Assembly (NCBI GenBank): GCA_963717455.1
Contig: OY970336.1
Span: forward strand, 5,491,369 to 5,555,368
DNA: 64,000 nucleotides
Direction: 5' to 3'
Origin: Bog-473 sp963717455
GTDB taxonomy: Bacteria; Actinomycetota; Acidimicrobiia; Acidimicrobiales; RAAP-2
Part shown: piece after piece, positions 9,138-17,852 of the stretch
Position numbering within the stretch: position 1 is the stretch's first letter
Layout: every line of letters starts with the position of its first letter
Made by a program: the position numbers and the translations under genes
The notes under the pieces: model-generated
What the model was told of the DNA's origin: nothing
The model's input: only the letters and a program-made list of their open reading frames with translations
The model's database searches: none

Positions 9138-9464
9138 GTGCTTCGCCAGCCGATACTCACGCTGAGACGGCGGCTCCTGGTGACCGCACTCGGAGTTGTG
9201 CTGGCCGGAGGCACTTGTGCGGCGGTGCTAGTGCTGCGCGGCCCAACACGGGGACCGGAGACTGCGGGTCAGCGGGACGTCATCCCGCATCTCGTACCCG
9301 ATGTCGGTCGACTCCATTCGGGGTCGCAGGGACCGAGTTCGGCTCCAAAGGTGACGACGGTTAACCCCGGGATCAAGCTGATTCCTTCAGCAGGTGGGCC
9401 CGTAAGCCTCTACGGCGGTGCGCCCGGCGGTGCGACCTTCCTTCCCGCTCACGACAAGGGTTAG
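9138..9464 (+). CDS. Small exported or membrane-anchored protein, unknown function
   Basis: The 108-residue product starts with a basic stretch (LRQPILTLRRR) and a hydrophobic segment LLVTALGVVLAGGTCAAVLVL, a signal peptide or anchor. The rest is low-complexity and rich in Pro, Gly and Ser. No family is recognised. A GTG at 9138 follows a GGGAGAA-like purine stretch. It precedes the larger secreted protein at 9542 on the same strand and may be co-transcribed with it. Confidence 0.5.
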   Translation: MLRQPILTLRRRLLVTALGVVLAGGTCAAVLVLRGPTRGPETAGQRDVIPHLVPDVGRLHSGSQGPSSAPKVTTVNPGIKLIPSAGGPVSLYGGAPGGATFLPAHDKG

Positions 9465-9541
9465 GCCCACAGCCTGGGTGCTCTCGCTCCCGGCGCTCGG
9501 GGACGTTCGAACCACTCTGCCCGCCTGAGCGTCTACATGAA

Positions 9542-10899
9542 GTGCGGCTCCGCAGCATTGCTTCCGTGTGGAGGGCGATTCGGATCCACGCTCTGACGAT
9601 TGTCGCCATCGTCGCAACTGTGTCGATCCCGGTAGGGGTTGCCGGGACATCAGCGGCGGTCGAGCCGAACTCCAGTTTCGACCCCGCCGATTTCAGCTGC
9701 TCACTGCCGTCGCTGCCGCATGGTGTTCGGCAGACCGCTCACACCAGCACCAGGCTTTCGGGTCCAGCGGTGAGCGCCTTGCGAGGAGGCGCAGCACGCC
9801 GCGGTTTCACTCTCGACGGAAACGACCTGGTGGTCAAACCTCCGCGACCAGGCGATGCCCCGTTTCTCGGTGCGCACCAGGCCCTTTGTGGTGCCATGGC
9901 GTCAACGGGCGGGCTGAGTTCGGCGGCGGCACAGGGCGTCGCTGTCGGCTACGGCCGGGTCAGCCTCGCCAAGAAGTTCTTTCCCGCCATCACGAGTTTT
10001 CCCTACCCAGGGAACGTGGCCGCCCAGAACCCGACCGTGGCCTCGTTCCACGATCGGCTGGCCTGGCTGGTGGTGGTCCACGAAAATCCCCCTGCGCTCA
10101 GCTGCCCGGCCGAGAGCCACCCGGTGCACCTCGTTCCCCGCCCCGGCGATCACGGCTACGAGGTGTTCATGATCGACGCTCGCAGTGGTACCGACGCGCT
10201 CATCTACTGGGAGGGTGGCCCGGGTGGGTGTACCTCTGGTGCTCGGGTCGCGCCCCACCCCGGCGTGGCCGGAGAATCCGTCTCGGTGTCCTGGACGCTC
10301 GTCTCGCGCAACCCCGACGGCTATTCGGGCACGATCGCCGCGACGGCCTTTCCATGCGACAAGGTTCCCGATCCCGTCCTCGTCGACCAAGCCGGTCCCA
10401 ACGTGGCGGTTGTTGTCACCCAACCGTTCGGTCAGTGTGGGCAACCCGAGTCGATTCCCATCAGCCTGCACGCGGCGGTCGTGACCGCGAACTTGCCCGC
10501 CGTGATCGGCCACGATCCGACGGGGCTGTTGACGGGTTTTAGCGCCCGGCCTGCGACCCCCTCAGGAACGACCTCGACGACTACGACGACTGTCCCGCCG
10601 CCCTCGTCCCCGTCAACATTTCGACGAGTGGCCAGACGTTAGATGTGAGCGTCGGCGAAGTCGTCACGATGAATCCGCTGCCCGGGGCCCAAGGGACTTC
10701 CTTCACCAATCCGGCTGTTTCGAGCGACCCGGCTGTCCTGGGTCCTTTGACCTCGAGCCCTCAACCTCTCGTCGCCGAGTTTCGGGCCTGGAAGCCGGGA
10801 ACCGCGGAGATCACTGTGTCCGAGAGCGACTGCGTCCACCCCGGCTCAGGTCAGTTGCCTTGCACTGGGGCCTTCGTGGTTTACGTCGTGGTCCATTGA
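9542..10899 (+). CDS. Secreted protein with C-terminal Ig-like domain, one frameshift
   Basis: A GTG start is followed by a signal sequence (IRIHALTIVAIVATVSIPVG). The mature part contains several Cys and a globular region (FFPAITSFPYPGNVAAQNPTV, LAWLVVVHENPPALSCPA). A Thr-rich linker (GTTSTTTTTVPPP) leads to an apparent frame change near 10600. The continuation LVPVNISTSGQTLDVSVGEV, MNPLPGAQGTSFTNP and FRAWKPGTAEITVSESDC looks like an Ig-type or chagasin-like beta domain ending at 10899. One missing base in the CCGCCGCC tract would restore the frame. The function is unknown; it probably acts outside the cell. Confidence 0.6.
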
Positions 10900-11013
10900 G
10901 GATTCGCGATCGGAAGGGGTAGCCGACATCGGGCGTACGGCCTAAGAAGTGGATCGCGGTCGCATCGATCTGGCGGAGTACCGCACATCGTCGACGGGGA
11001 GTAAGAAAGACAT

Positions 11014-12576
11014 ATGCGGCGAACGGCGATGCCGTGGTTGATGCTTGTCTTGGTTGGGGCTTTGACGGCCGGGTCCGCGGCCCTAGGAGTTGTCGAGACG
11101 CCCGGACGTGCTGCTAGGGCGACGTCACGCCTCGCCCCGCCGAGCCCGGCACCGCCCGCCTACAGCGTTCCGGCCTACACCGCGCCCACACCGACGACGG
11201 TGCCCGCGGGTCCGCCAAGCCCACCCGCGCCCGGGCCCCTCGCTACCAACGGCAGCGCCTGGGCCGGCCATGGCGACCTCGCCTTCGTCTCTCGGGGCCA
11301 ACTCGCCGTGCTCGATGACGCGGGGAGGCTCTCGACGATCACCGGACCGCCGGCCGGCGGTTACGACAGCAGCCCGTCGTGGTCGATGGACGGTCAGTGG
11401 CTGGGCTTTCTCCATACCGCTACCTATTCGGGCGTCGACATCCCCGCACCAACGCTTTGGCTGGTGGCGGCTGGCTCCACGGTTGCCCACGAGGTCACAC
11501 CGGAGGGAGTGGCCATGTTCGCCTGGTCGCCGGTGACCGCAGAGATGTCCTTCGCCGTCGCGACCTCGACCAATGGCACCGTGCCGGTGCCGGAGAACCT
11601 CTACCTCGAACGACCCGGTTCGAGCCCCGTCCCGCTTCCGATCGGCACGGGCAACGGCGTCGAGGATCTGGCCTGGTCACCTGACGGACGCCAGATCGCC
11701 TTCGACGACGCCGAATTTGCCTCGCCGGCGACCACGACCGGCCCTGCCACCCCGGCCGCCGGGCAGCTTGGCGTCATTTCCCCGGCTGGCGGCAGTGCCG
11801 ACATCGTGTACCGCCTCCCCGGGAGCGACATCCGTCTGGCTGCTTGGTGGCCCCAGGGCGGAGGTCTGCTCTTCTGGGAGGCCCCGGGTTTCGCGGAAGC
11901 CGCCGACGGGCTCACCCTCTACAGCCTCGCGTCGCAAAGCACGACGCCGGTGCCTCTCCTCCCTTCGCTCGCCGGACCCATCTGGGTCGTCCCAGAACCC
12001 GGGGGTGATGCCGTCGCCGTGGTGGCCGGAATCGGCCGGAGCATCTGGAGCACCGGACGCGACGTCGAGCGCTGTATCTTCCCTTCGGCTCAGTGCGTCC
12101 CGGTCAAGGTGCCCCCCGACACCGAGTCGCTGGCACCGAGTTGGACGGCGTCAGGAGCCCTCCTCTTCTCCGAAGCATCGACGTCGGCGCCCTTTGGCTC
12201 TGAAGGCAACGCGTTCTGGAGCTCGGGCTACCTGGCGCAGTGGAACGCCACCAACACCGAATGGGGGCTCACCCCTACCGGGACGCAGGGCCGTCTGGCT
12301 GGCGCACCGCCGGGCACCGTCTTGGCATTGCCGGCCGCCGCGGGAAGCTCGGTCCTCTACGTGGCCGACGACGAGCTGTGGTTGGCTGACACCTCGTCGT
12401 TGGCACCCGCGGTCATGGCCGCCGGTCCGCTCTATTCGAGCGTCGCACCAAACGGCTACTACGGAGAAGTCGACTGGTCGGCGAGCTTCTCGTGGTCACT
12501 CGCTCCCGTCGCACGCCAGGTCTCAGCACAGCTCATCGGAGAGGTGCTCGCCCCCTCAGGAACGGTCATCCCCTGA
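11014..12576 (+). CDS. Exported TolB/PD40-type beta-propeller protein
   Basis: The protein has 520 residues. An N-terminal signal segment (MPWLMLVLVGALTAGSAALG) and a Pro-rich linker precede a propeller. PD40-type blades are visible as PSWSMDGQWLGFL at about residue 120 and LAWSPDGRQIAFDD at about 220, with degenerate blades further on. Such propellers bind partners or cell-wall components, and no catalytic signature is seen. It is the last gene before repeat copy 2 and shares strand with the secreted protein upstream. Confidence 0.7.
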   Translation: MRRTAMPWLMLVLVGALTAGSAALGVVETPGRAARATSRLAPPSPAPPAYSVPAYTAPTPTTVPAGPPSPPAPGPLATNGSAWAGHGDLAFVSRGQLAVLDDAGRLSTITGPPAGGYDSSPSWSMDGQWLGFLHTATYSGVDIPAPTLWLVAAGSTVAHEVTPEGVAMFAWSPVTAEMSFAVATSTNGTVPVPENLYLERPGSSPVPLPIGTGNGVEDLAWSPDGRQIAFDDAEFASPATTTGPATPAAGQLGVISPAGGSADIVYRLPGSDIRLAAWWPQGGGLLFWEAPGFAEAADGLTLYSLASQSTTPVPLLPSLAGPIWVVPEPGGDAVAVVAGIGRSIWSTGRDVERCIFPSAQCVPVKVPPDTESLAPSWTASGALLFSEASTSAPFGSEGNAFWSSGYLAQWNATNTEWGLTPTGTQGRLAGAPPGTVLALPAAAGSSVLYVADDELWLADTSSLAPAVMAAGPLYSSVAPNGYYGEVDWSASFSWSLAPVARQVSAQLIGEVLAPSGTVIP

Positions 12577-13107
12577 GGCAGGCCAAACCTTCACACAAGC
12601 TTCCTCCACTTTCGAACGTGGGAAAGTCCTGGCCAAATGCCGAACCGGGCGCATGCAACTTTCGCGATCGTCGGTGCCGTTTGGGATGAAGCATGCATCC
12701 CAGCAGTACGAACCGGGCACTGAACCGTGGTCATCCTCCGTCGCCATCGCCTCGGTCCGGAGGTTGGAAAGCATTCAGTAAACCCATGTCTCGTGACCGA
12801 TGTCCGAAACATGGTTCAGGCGACGAACCCCCAGTTCAGAGGGTCAGCTCGCCCTAAAGGCTCAGGTTGACTGGCTCAGCTTCAGGCGGATCCACTGCAG
12901 TCGGTCAGGTGCTCACGACAGCAAGCAGACGGTAAATGTTGGTAGGCGCTCTGCGTGGCGAAACCGATGCGTTCGGGGGCACCCTCACGCCTCTCGCGTC
13001 ATCTCAGGTCGGAAGTCCCGCCGCAGTCCAGGCATCCAATGCCCAGTCGATGTTGTGAGGTGCCAGATCGTGCTAGTCGCGGCGTTCGGGCGTCGAGGTA
13101 AACGTAC
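12577..13107. other. Non-coding interval holding repeat copy 2
   Basis: Apart from the repeat at 12764 and its extension to about 12840 I find no gene. The short open frames lack codon bias and ribosome binding sites. Confidence 0.55.
12764..12792 (+). repeat. Direct repeat copy 2 (attachment-site-like)
   Basis: The copy begins TTGGAAAGCATTCAGTAAAC and differs from copy 1 at one of 29 positions. A second block, GAACCCCCAGTTCAGA, starts at 12825, 61 bases in; copy 1 has the equivalent at 62. The repeat separates module A from module B and lies about 310 bases downstream of the gene ending at 13108, much as copy 1 lies downstream of the gene ending at 6066. Confidence 0.75.
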
Positions 13108-14700
13108 TTACGGGAGAGCTCTCTGCTCGTAGCGGTAGACAGGTGTCGAGGGTGCGCTCTGAGCACCACCACCAAGGGCCAGGCACGCTGACGTCGCCGG
13201 ACAACTGATGTCTCCGACGCCGAGAAAGGATTGTCCCAAATAGTTCGGCGCATCGGCCGGGATGGAAAAGGTGGCCTTGGTCCAGGTCACCCCGCCGTTC
13301 GTGGTCCCCACCATGACTGGTGATCCGTCATCGTGGACATTGCCGATGACCTGTGGAACTGCCTCTTGCCCCGCGGTCCAGCAAACTGTCGCGCTGGCAC
13401 ACGAGAGGCTGAACAGTTGGGGCAGCGGAACGTCGGTCGGCAAAGGCCGCGACTGCCACGTCGCCCCCCCGTCTGAACTGGTCACAACCGCGCTGATCAA
13501 ACGGTTCGGACTTGTGTCGCAAGAGTCGTGGCCCGGTGGCGGAATGACGTGTGGTGGTGTTCCCTGACAAAGCTCTGGGTTGGGAATGCTGGTTACCCCA
13601 ATCGCCATGCAGTCTCGTGCGTCCGCACACGAGACAGCCGAGGGCTCCGGAGCAAACCCAAAATTCTGCGGTAACGATCCCGTTTCCCAGCTTCGACCCC
13701 CGTTGCCCGACCTGAGAACGAACCCTGCTGCGGAAGTCCCTCGGAAGATTCCCGAGTAGCCCACAGCGACACACGTCTGGTCGGCAGGGCACGAAAGCGC
13801 CACGACTGTGCCGGCAAGTGGAACAGATGTCGGTGTCCAAGACGCGCCGCCGTCTTCTGTGCGCACGATCGAAGAGTGCGTGTCCGGCGACTCCGGGGAA
13901 CCCAGTACCCCGACGCATACGGCAGTCGAGCGGCAGACCACGGCTGTGAGGGAATCCGTTCCCGACATCGGCTCCACTCCCCATTGGTGTCCGCCGTCGA
14001 CCGTGACCGCGAACGCGGGCCGCCCCCTTTGCCTGCCGCCAAGGCCACAAGTCTCGTCAGTCGGGCAAGAAAGATGCGACGTTGGTACGAACCCCGTCGG
14101 CATGGGGAGGACTGACCAGGTCGTACCCAGATCAGCGGAGACATAGAGCGAGACGTTCTGAGGTGGTGTTCCCCCTTTCGGAGAGGCGTAGCGAATCGCT
14201 AGCGCGTAGCAAGTAGTCACCGTCGGACAAGTCAATTGGGCTGGAGGCGGTCCCGAGGTGTTGACATGCCATCCTTGATCGACCACGAGACCCACCAATT
14301 GCCACTTGGCAGAACCTTGACTCGTCGAAGGTTGCAGCGTCACTGGCAGCTGTCGGGCGGCGTGCCACGCAGTGATGCGAGCGCCGTTGGGCAGAGAGTC
14401 CTTGGGGCTCGGTGCGCGGGTCGTGAGCCCGAGCACCAGACCGACGGCAAGAAGCACGAGGGCACCTGCGATCGTCATCAGGATTACGAGCCGTGGCCGC
14501 TTCGATCGGTCGGAGCGAAAATCCGCCGTACCCGTCAGCGGTGAGGTGGAGTCTTCTCCACCGTGCTCCTGATTGGCAACGAGGTGGCCTGACACGATCG
14601 CCTCGGCAAGTTCGTCAAAGGCTGGAGCGGCGCTGAGGCCTTCGATGTCCACTGGGCGGACGGGATCAGCCGCTCGAAGGACTGTCAGCGAGTTCTTCAT
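13108..14700 (-). CDS. Membrane-anchored BNR/Asp-box propeller protein, probable anti-sigma partner
   Basis: Start ATG at 14700 overlaps the sigma-factor stop (ATGA). The 530-residue product has a cytoplasmic N-terminus (LTVLRAADPVRPVDIEGLS), a membrane segment near residues 72-92 (LVILMTIAGALVLLAVGLVLG) and an extracellular propeller. Asp-box-like motifs recur: SADLGTTW, TVDGGHQW, RTEDGGASW, RSGNGGRSW, SSDGGATW, TTNGGVTW. Paired Cys occur in each blade (LSCPADQTCVAVG, VSCADARDCMAIG). The topology suits a sensor that holds the adjacent ECF sigma factor. The ligand is unknown, and there is no evidence of sialidase catalysis. Confidence 0.75.
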   Translation of the reverse strand: MKNSLTVLRAADPVRPVDIEGLSAAPAFDELAEAIVSGHLVANQEHGGEDSTSPLTGTADFRSDRSKRPRLVILMTIAGALVLLAVGLVLGLTTRAPSPKDSLPNGARITAWHAARQLPVTLQPSTSQGSAKWQLVGLVVDQGWHVNTSGPPPAQLTCPTVTTCYALAIRYASPKGGTPPQNVSLYVSADLGTTWSVLPMPTGFVPTSHLSCPTDETCGLGGRQRGRPAFAVTVDGGHQWGVEPMSGTDSLTAVVCRSTAVCVGVLGSPESPDTHSSIVRTEDGGASWTPTSVPLAGTVVALSCPADQTCVAVGYSGIFRGTSAAGFVLRSGNGGRSWETGSLPQNFGFAPEPSAVSCADARDCMAIGVTSIPNPELCQGTPPHVIPPPGHDSCDTSPNRLISAVVTSSDGGATWQSRPLPTDVPLPQLFSLSCASATVCWTAGQEAVPQVIGNVHDDGSPVMVGTTNGGVTWTKATFSIPADAPNYLGQSFLGVGDISCPATSACLALGGGAQSAPSTPVYRYEQRALP

Positions 14701-15242
14701 AGCTCTGGTGCCTCCTGCAATTTTTGTGAGGCTTTCGGCGTGGCCATCGAGTCGTTGGTCCAAGCGTCGTTGAGACGTGCACGAGCTCGGTGAAGTCGGA
14801 TCCGAGCTGCGGTTGGACTACAGGAGATGACCCACCCGATCTGTTGTGAGGTGAGGCCATCCCAAGCCGCGAGCATCAGGATCTCGCGGTCGTCTACCGA
14901 CAGCTGCTGTAGCGCGGCCAGGGCCGAGAGTCGCCCAGAATCCGGTTCGGACTCCACTGTCCTTGACATCGCCAGCTGTTGTGCAAGTCGCTGGACAACG
15001 GCGGACTGGGTTGAGTCACGTCTCACCCGATTGGCGATAACCCAGCGAGCCACTGTGTAGAGCCACGGCACCTCGCGCTCTCCGGGGGGAATGTCATCGA
15101 TACGACGCCATGCGATCGCAAAGGTCTCGGCAACCACATCCGCCGTGTCCTCTCTATTGGTGGTCCTCCGCATGGCGTAGGCAACGACCCGAGCGCGCGC
15201 CGTGTCATAGAGACGACGAAATCGCTCTTCGTGTGATTCCAC
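14697..15242 (-). CDS. ECF-type RNA polymerase sigma factor
   Basis: Sigma2 is visible as FRRLYDTARARVVAYAMRR, TADVVAETFAIAWRRI and PWLYTVARWVIANRVRRD. Sigma4 is LSVDDREILMLAAWDGLTSQQI with the recognition helix at CSPTAARIRLHRARARL. The frame extends to 15287, but I choose GTG at 15242 because AAGGAGA (15249-15255 on the minus strand) lies seven bases upstream. The stop overlaps the start of the membrane propeller gene, so both are translationally coupled. The arrangement parallels the 7.6-6.1 kb pair. Confidence 0.88.
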   Translation of the reverse strand: MESHEERFRRLYDTARARVVAYAMRRTTNREDTADVVAETFAIAWRRIDDIPPGEREVPWLYTVARWVIANRVRRDSTQSAVVQRLAQQLAMSRTVESEPDSGRLSALAALQQLSVDDREILMLAAWDGLTSQQIGWVISCSPTAARIRLHRARARLNDAWTNDSMATPKASQKLQEAPEL

Positions 15243-15474
15243 CCGGTCTCTCCTTACCCTGCCCCCATATATGTCACGGAAAGGCACCGTGTTTCAGGGC
15301 TCCTAGACGAGTAGTTGTGCAATCAGTGACCATTCGGAATCTGCGTAGACCGCAGGGCTGCACCCACTCCCAACTTGGCTCGGCCCTCGCGATTCAGCGC
15401 GTAAATCCAGCCGAGGATCCGTCTCCCCCTAAAGGGAACGGAAGCCATAGACGATGGAAAGGAGACACCGCGCC

Positions 15475-16359
15475 CTACGTAATACGCCTGTCGGGCCACA
15501 CGATGAGGGCCTCAGGTTCATTGCAGCCTTTTCTCTGCCGTTCGATGCGGTTGGCGTCGCCCAACAGGGACTCACCGAGGTCCTCCCAGAGATGCTCGGG
15601 GACTCCGGGTCTCGGCACCACCCGGCGGAACGCCGCGTGGGCGACGAGATCGGCCCACTGCATGAGGTAGCTGTGCTGAGAATCCCTGGGAAGAGGATCG
15701 TCCACCAGGCCACCAAACGGGACCCTCTGTGACGCCCCTCCGCCATACGCCGACGGGGCATAGGCGAACCGCCGCCTTTTCCTCGCAATCCGGCGGACGG
15801 TCAGGGGGTTGCCGTCGTCCGGCATGAGAATGCATTGCGACGTCTCGTATTTGCAGAACCGCTCGAGGCGCTCGAGGAGCGTGTTCCAGCAATCCTCCAC
15901 CGCCGATTCCTTCAGCTTGTCGTGCTGGCGATCAGGCACGACGACTCCGAGCGTGCGGACGGTGGGCGCCAGGGCGTCAAGCTGCTGCAGCGCTGCACGA
16001 AAAATACCGTGACGTGAACGCGTGGTTACTTTGGTCCGGCGCCACGCTCCTTTCCCGTTTCGAGGAACGAGATGGTTCGCCTTCAGCTCGGACCTCATCC
16101 GGAATTCATGTCGCTTGGAGAGCTCAGACCGAAAGGCCACGAGAGTGTCGTGCACGGTCAACCACTGATCGACGGGAACCAGGATGCAGCCAAGGGCCAT
16201 GCTGGCCTCGTCCCCTGAATCGTCGATGTAGGCCAGATGTGCGATCGGGCGACCATAGACGCCCCGGACAAAAAGTCGCCCCCCACGACGAAGGTGGGGG
16301 GCTAGAAGACCGCCACGGACAAAAGGCCCGCTTAAGTCCTCGTAACGAGTGTAACGCAA
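15475..16359 (-). CDS. DUF3800 protein, start uncertain
   Basis: Two acidic DUF3800 signatures are present: HLAYIDDSGDEASMALGCILVP near the N-terminus and SYLMQWADLVAHAAFRRVV near the C-terminus. The family has an RNase H-like fold and is common on mobile elements; its activity is not established here. The open frame reaches 16359 with only a TTG, but a minus-strand terminator (16302-16270) lies inside that extension. The real start is therefore probably near 16240, where no in-frame ATG or GTG precedes LAYIDDSG. A small indel is possible there (an out-of-frame ATG lies at about 16252). Confidence 0.7.
   Translation of the reverse strand: MRYTRYEDLSGPFVRGGLLAPHLRRGGRLFVRGVYGRPIAHLAYIDDSGDEASMALGCILVPVDQWLTVHDTLVAFRSELSKRHEFRMRSELKANHLVPRNGKGAWRRTKVTTRSRHGIFRAALQQLDALAPTVRTLGVVVPDRQHDKLKESAVEDCWNTLLERLERFCKYETSQCILMPDDGNPLTVRRIARKRRRFAYAPSAYGGGASQRVPFGGLVDDPLPRDSQHSYLMQWADLVAHAAFRRVVPRPGVPEHLWEDLGESLLGDANRIERQRKGCNEPEALIVWPDRRIT
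16270..16302 (-). terminator. Rho-independent terminator or attenuator
   Basis: On the minus strand GCCCCCCAC pairs perfectly with GTGGGGGGC around a seven-base loop (16278-16302), followed by GAC and TTTTT. It lies just upstream of the DUF3800 coding region and has no obvious minus-strand gene before it. It could end a transcript coming from the repeat-3 side or act as an attenuator. Confidence 0.65.
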
Positions 16360-16678
16360 GTGATCTTGCCTATCGCGGCATCAATTATCCCTGGTCAAGC
16401 TCGATTTTTCATACCGCGACACCCAGGCAGGGCCCTTTGTCACCGACCTTGGAAAAGATTCTATAAACCCATGGCTCGGGTCAACCCCCGGGAACTAGTC
16501 GTTTGGCGCATAACCACAGATCAGCCAGGTGGTCGGCCGATAAGGGCGTGCAGCTCGTCGAGGGTAGATCAGGGGTACCACCGCCGCCTCGCTGACCTCT
16601 CATGTGAGAGACGGCCCCACTCGGCGACCGTTCTCCGGGCAAAGACGGCAAAGTGCCGAAAACAGGAGCGGAGTCGCC
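16360..16678. other. Non-coding interval holding repeat copy 3
   Basis: The interval lies between divergent genes and contains repeat copy 3. Longer open frames through it have no recognisable domains and no ribosome binding site. Confidence 0.5.
16449..16477 (+). repeat. Direct repeat copy 3, diverged
   Basis: The copy begins TTGGAAAAGATTCTATAAAC and continues CCATGGCTC. It matches copy 1 at 25 of 29 positions and is in the same orientation. The second block found about 62 bases into copies 1 and 2 is not recognisable here. The copy marks the right edge of module B and the left edge of the defence-like island. Confidence 0.65.
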
Positions 16679-17026
16679 ATGTTTGCATTTCGATCGGGAC
16701 GCCAGCACATGAACTGGCTGGCGCTCATCGCCGTGCCGGCGCTACTGACTTTGGTGATCGGCCACCCCATCCCCCATCCGCTCTTCGACCCTGGTCCTCG
16801 GGCTACCGCGAAGCCGGATCCGCTGGCAGAAGTGGCCGCCATCGGAGCCTGGGTGGCGTGGGGCGCGGGGATCGCGACACAGGCAAGACGGTGCCGCAGA
16901 ATGAACCCAGGTCATCGGGTGGGGATCAAGCCCAGTGCTTCATGTTCTGGATCAGGAGCGCCGGCAGCTCAACCCTCTGGCACAGCCCCACCAGCTCAAC
17001 CCCCTGGCACAGATCGGACGCTGTGA
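16679..17026 (+). CDS. Small membrane protein, unknown function
   Basis: The frame is longer, but ATG at 16679 has a good GGAG site seven to eight bases upstream and begins MFAFRSGRQHMNW. Two hydrophobic stretches follow (LALIAVPALLTLVIG and VAAIGAWVAWGAGIATQ), then a Pro/Ser-rich tail (115 residues in total). No family is recognised. It may be a short membrane partner of a neighbouring system or a decayed gene; nothing downstream is close enough to be an operon. Confidence 0.45.
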   Translation: MFAFRSGRQHMNWLALIAVPALLTLVIGHPIPHPLFDPGPRATAKPDPLAEVAAIGAWVAWGAGIATQARRCRRMNPGHRVGIKPSASCSGSGAPAAQPSGTAPPAQPPGTDRTL

Positions 17027-17326
17027 ATCGCGACCAATGGCTCTCGGCTGAGCGCACGTGCGAGAGAGACGAAATCACGGTTCACGACATTACGACCATC
17101 TCTTTACTCCCGGTAGCAGGTGCTGAGTGGCGTGCACGCCAACGATGCGAAGAGCTGGCCGCCGATGGATGATGCAATTCAACGAGGCGTGTCGGATTCG
17201 ACTACAAGATGCGAGACCACGGTGCCACTTGTAGGAGCACAAAAGATTAGAAGTATTCTCTCATGACATCCGAGCGAATACCTCAGATATTGGCCTCATT
17301 CTAGCACTTGTAAGTAGAATTGCGTC
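17027..17326. other. Intergenic interval, nothing recognised
   Basis: The 300 bases have lower GC than the surroundings (AT-rich stretches near 17230-17320). I see no gene, hairpin or repeat. They probably hold the promoter of the gene at 17327. Confidence 0.4.
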
Positions 17327-17683
17327 GTGCTGATTCTCATTGGGGTCGTAGTCGGCATCGCCGCTGGCCTTGTCTGCATCATCACAGGTGCCGCCGGATT
17401 CATTCGCTGGATTATGAAAATCGTTCGGGAGAAGAGTGCACTGCGAGATGCTCTTCGAGCCGCAGAAGAGGCAGAAGCGAGACGTCTTGCTCAAAGCCAC
17501 CGTGTCGCAAGGAAGAACCATGCGACAGCAGAGCTGCTGCAAACCACTCGCGCTCGAAGCGTCATAGCTCCGTGGGAAGATCCCTGGGCTGGGACGAGCG
17601 CAACTGGCTTCGGGCAAGTTGTTCGAAATGATCTTCGTCGTCGGGGTATTTCTCCAGCTGGCCATGCCCGAGGTCAGCGGTAA
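17327..17683 (+). CDS. Single-pass membrane protein with charged helical tail
   Basis: This 118-residue protein starts at a GTG and opens with a transmembrane segment (LILIGVVVGIAAGLVCIITGAAGFI). An amphipathic, probably coiled-coil segment follows (REKSALRDALRAAEEAEARRLAQ), then a basic C-terminus. No family is recognised. It converges on the nuclease-like gene ending at 17853. Membrane anchoring with a cytoplasmic helix would suit a small effector or scaffold, but that is speculation. Confidence 0.5.
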   Translation: MLILIGVVVGIAAGLVCIITGAAGFIRWIMKIVREKSALRDALRAAEEAEARRLAQSHRVARKNHATAELLQTTRARSVIAPWEDPWAGTSATGFGQVVRNDLRRRGISPAGHARGQR

Positions 17684-17852
17684 CTCTTACCGGAGCTGTT
17701 TCTTGGGACGCCGACGCCGAAACTGGCGCAGTGCCGCAAGACCGGCGCGGCCACCGATCCGAATGCTCTGGCGCTTCGGTGCCTGGGAGCAGTTATCACC
17801 CCGATCGCCATATTCGGGTAGCTCCAGCCGTGGCTGCGATGTCGGTCTGCGG

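Noticed and set aside
13108..14700. Asp-box propeller as a sialidase
   Set aside because: Only the structural Asp-box repeats are visible; no catalytic Arg triad or FRIP motif is seen, and the gene is coupled to a sigma factor.
16360..17172. Plus-strand open frame of 270 codons across repeat copy 3
   Set aside because: It has no start site, crosses the repeat, and overlaps the better supported small gene at 16679.
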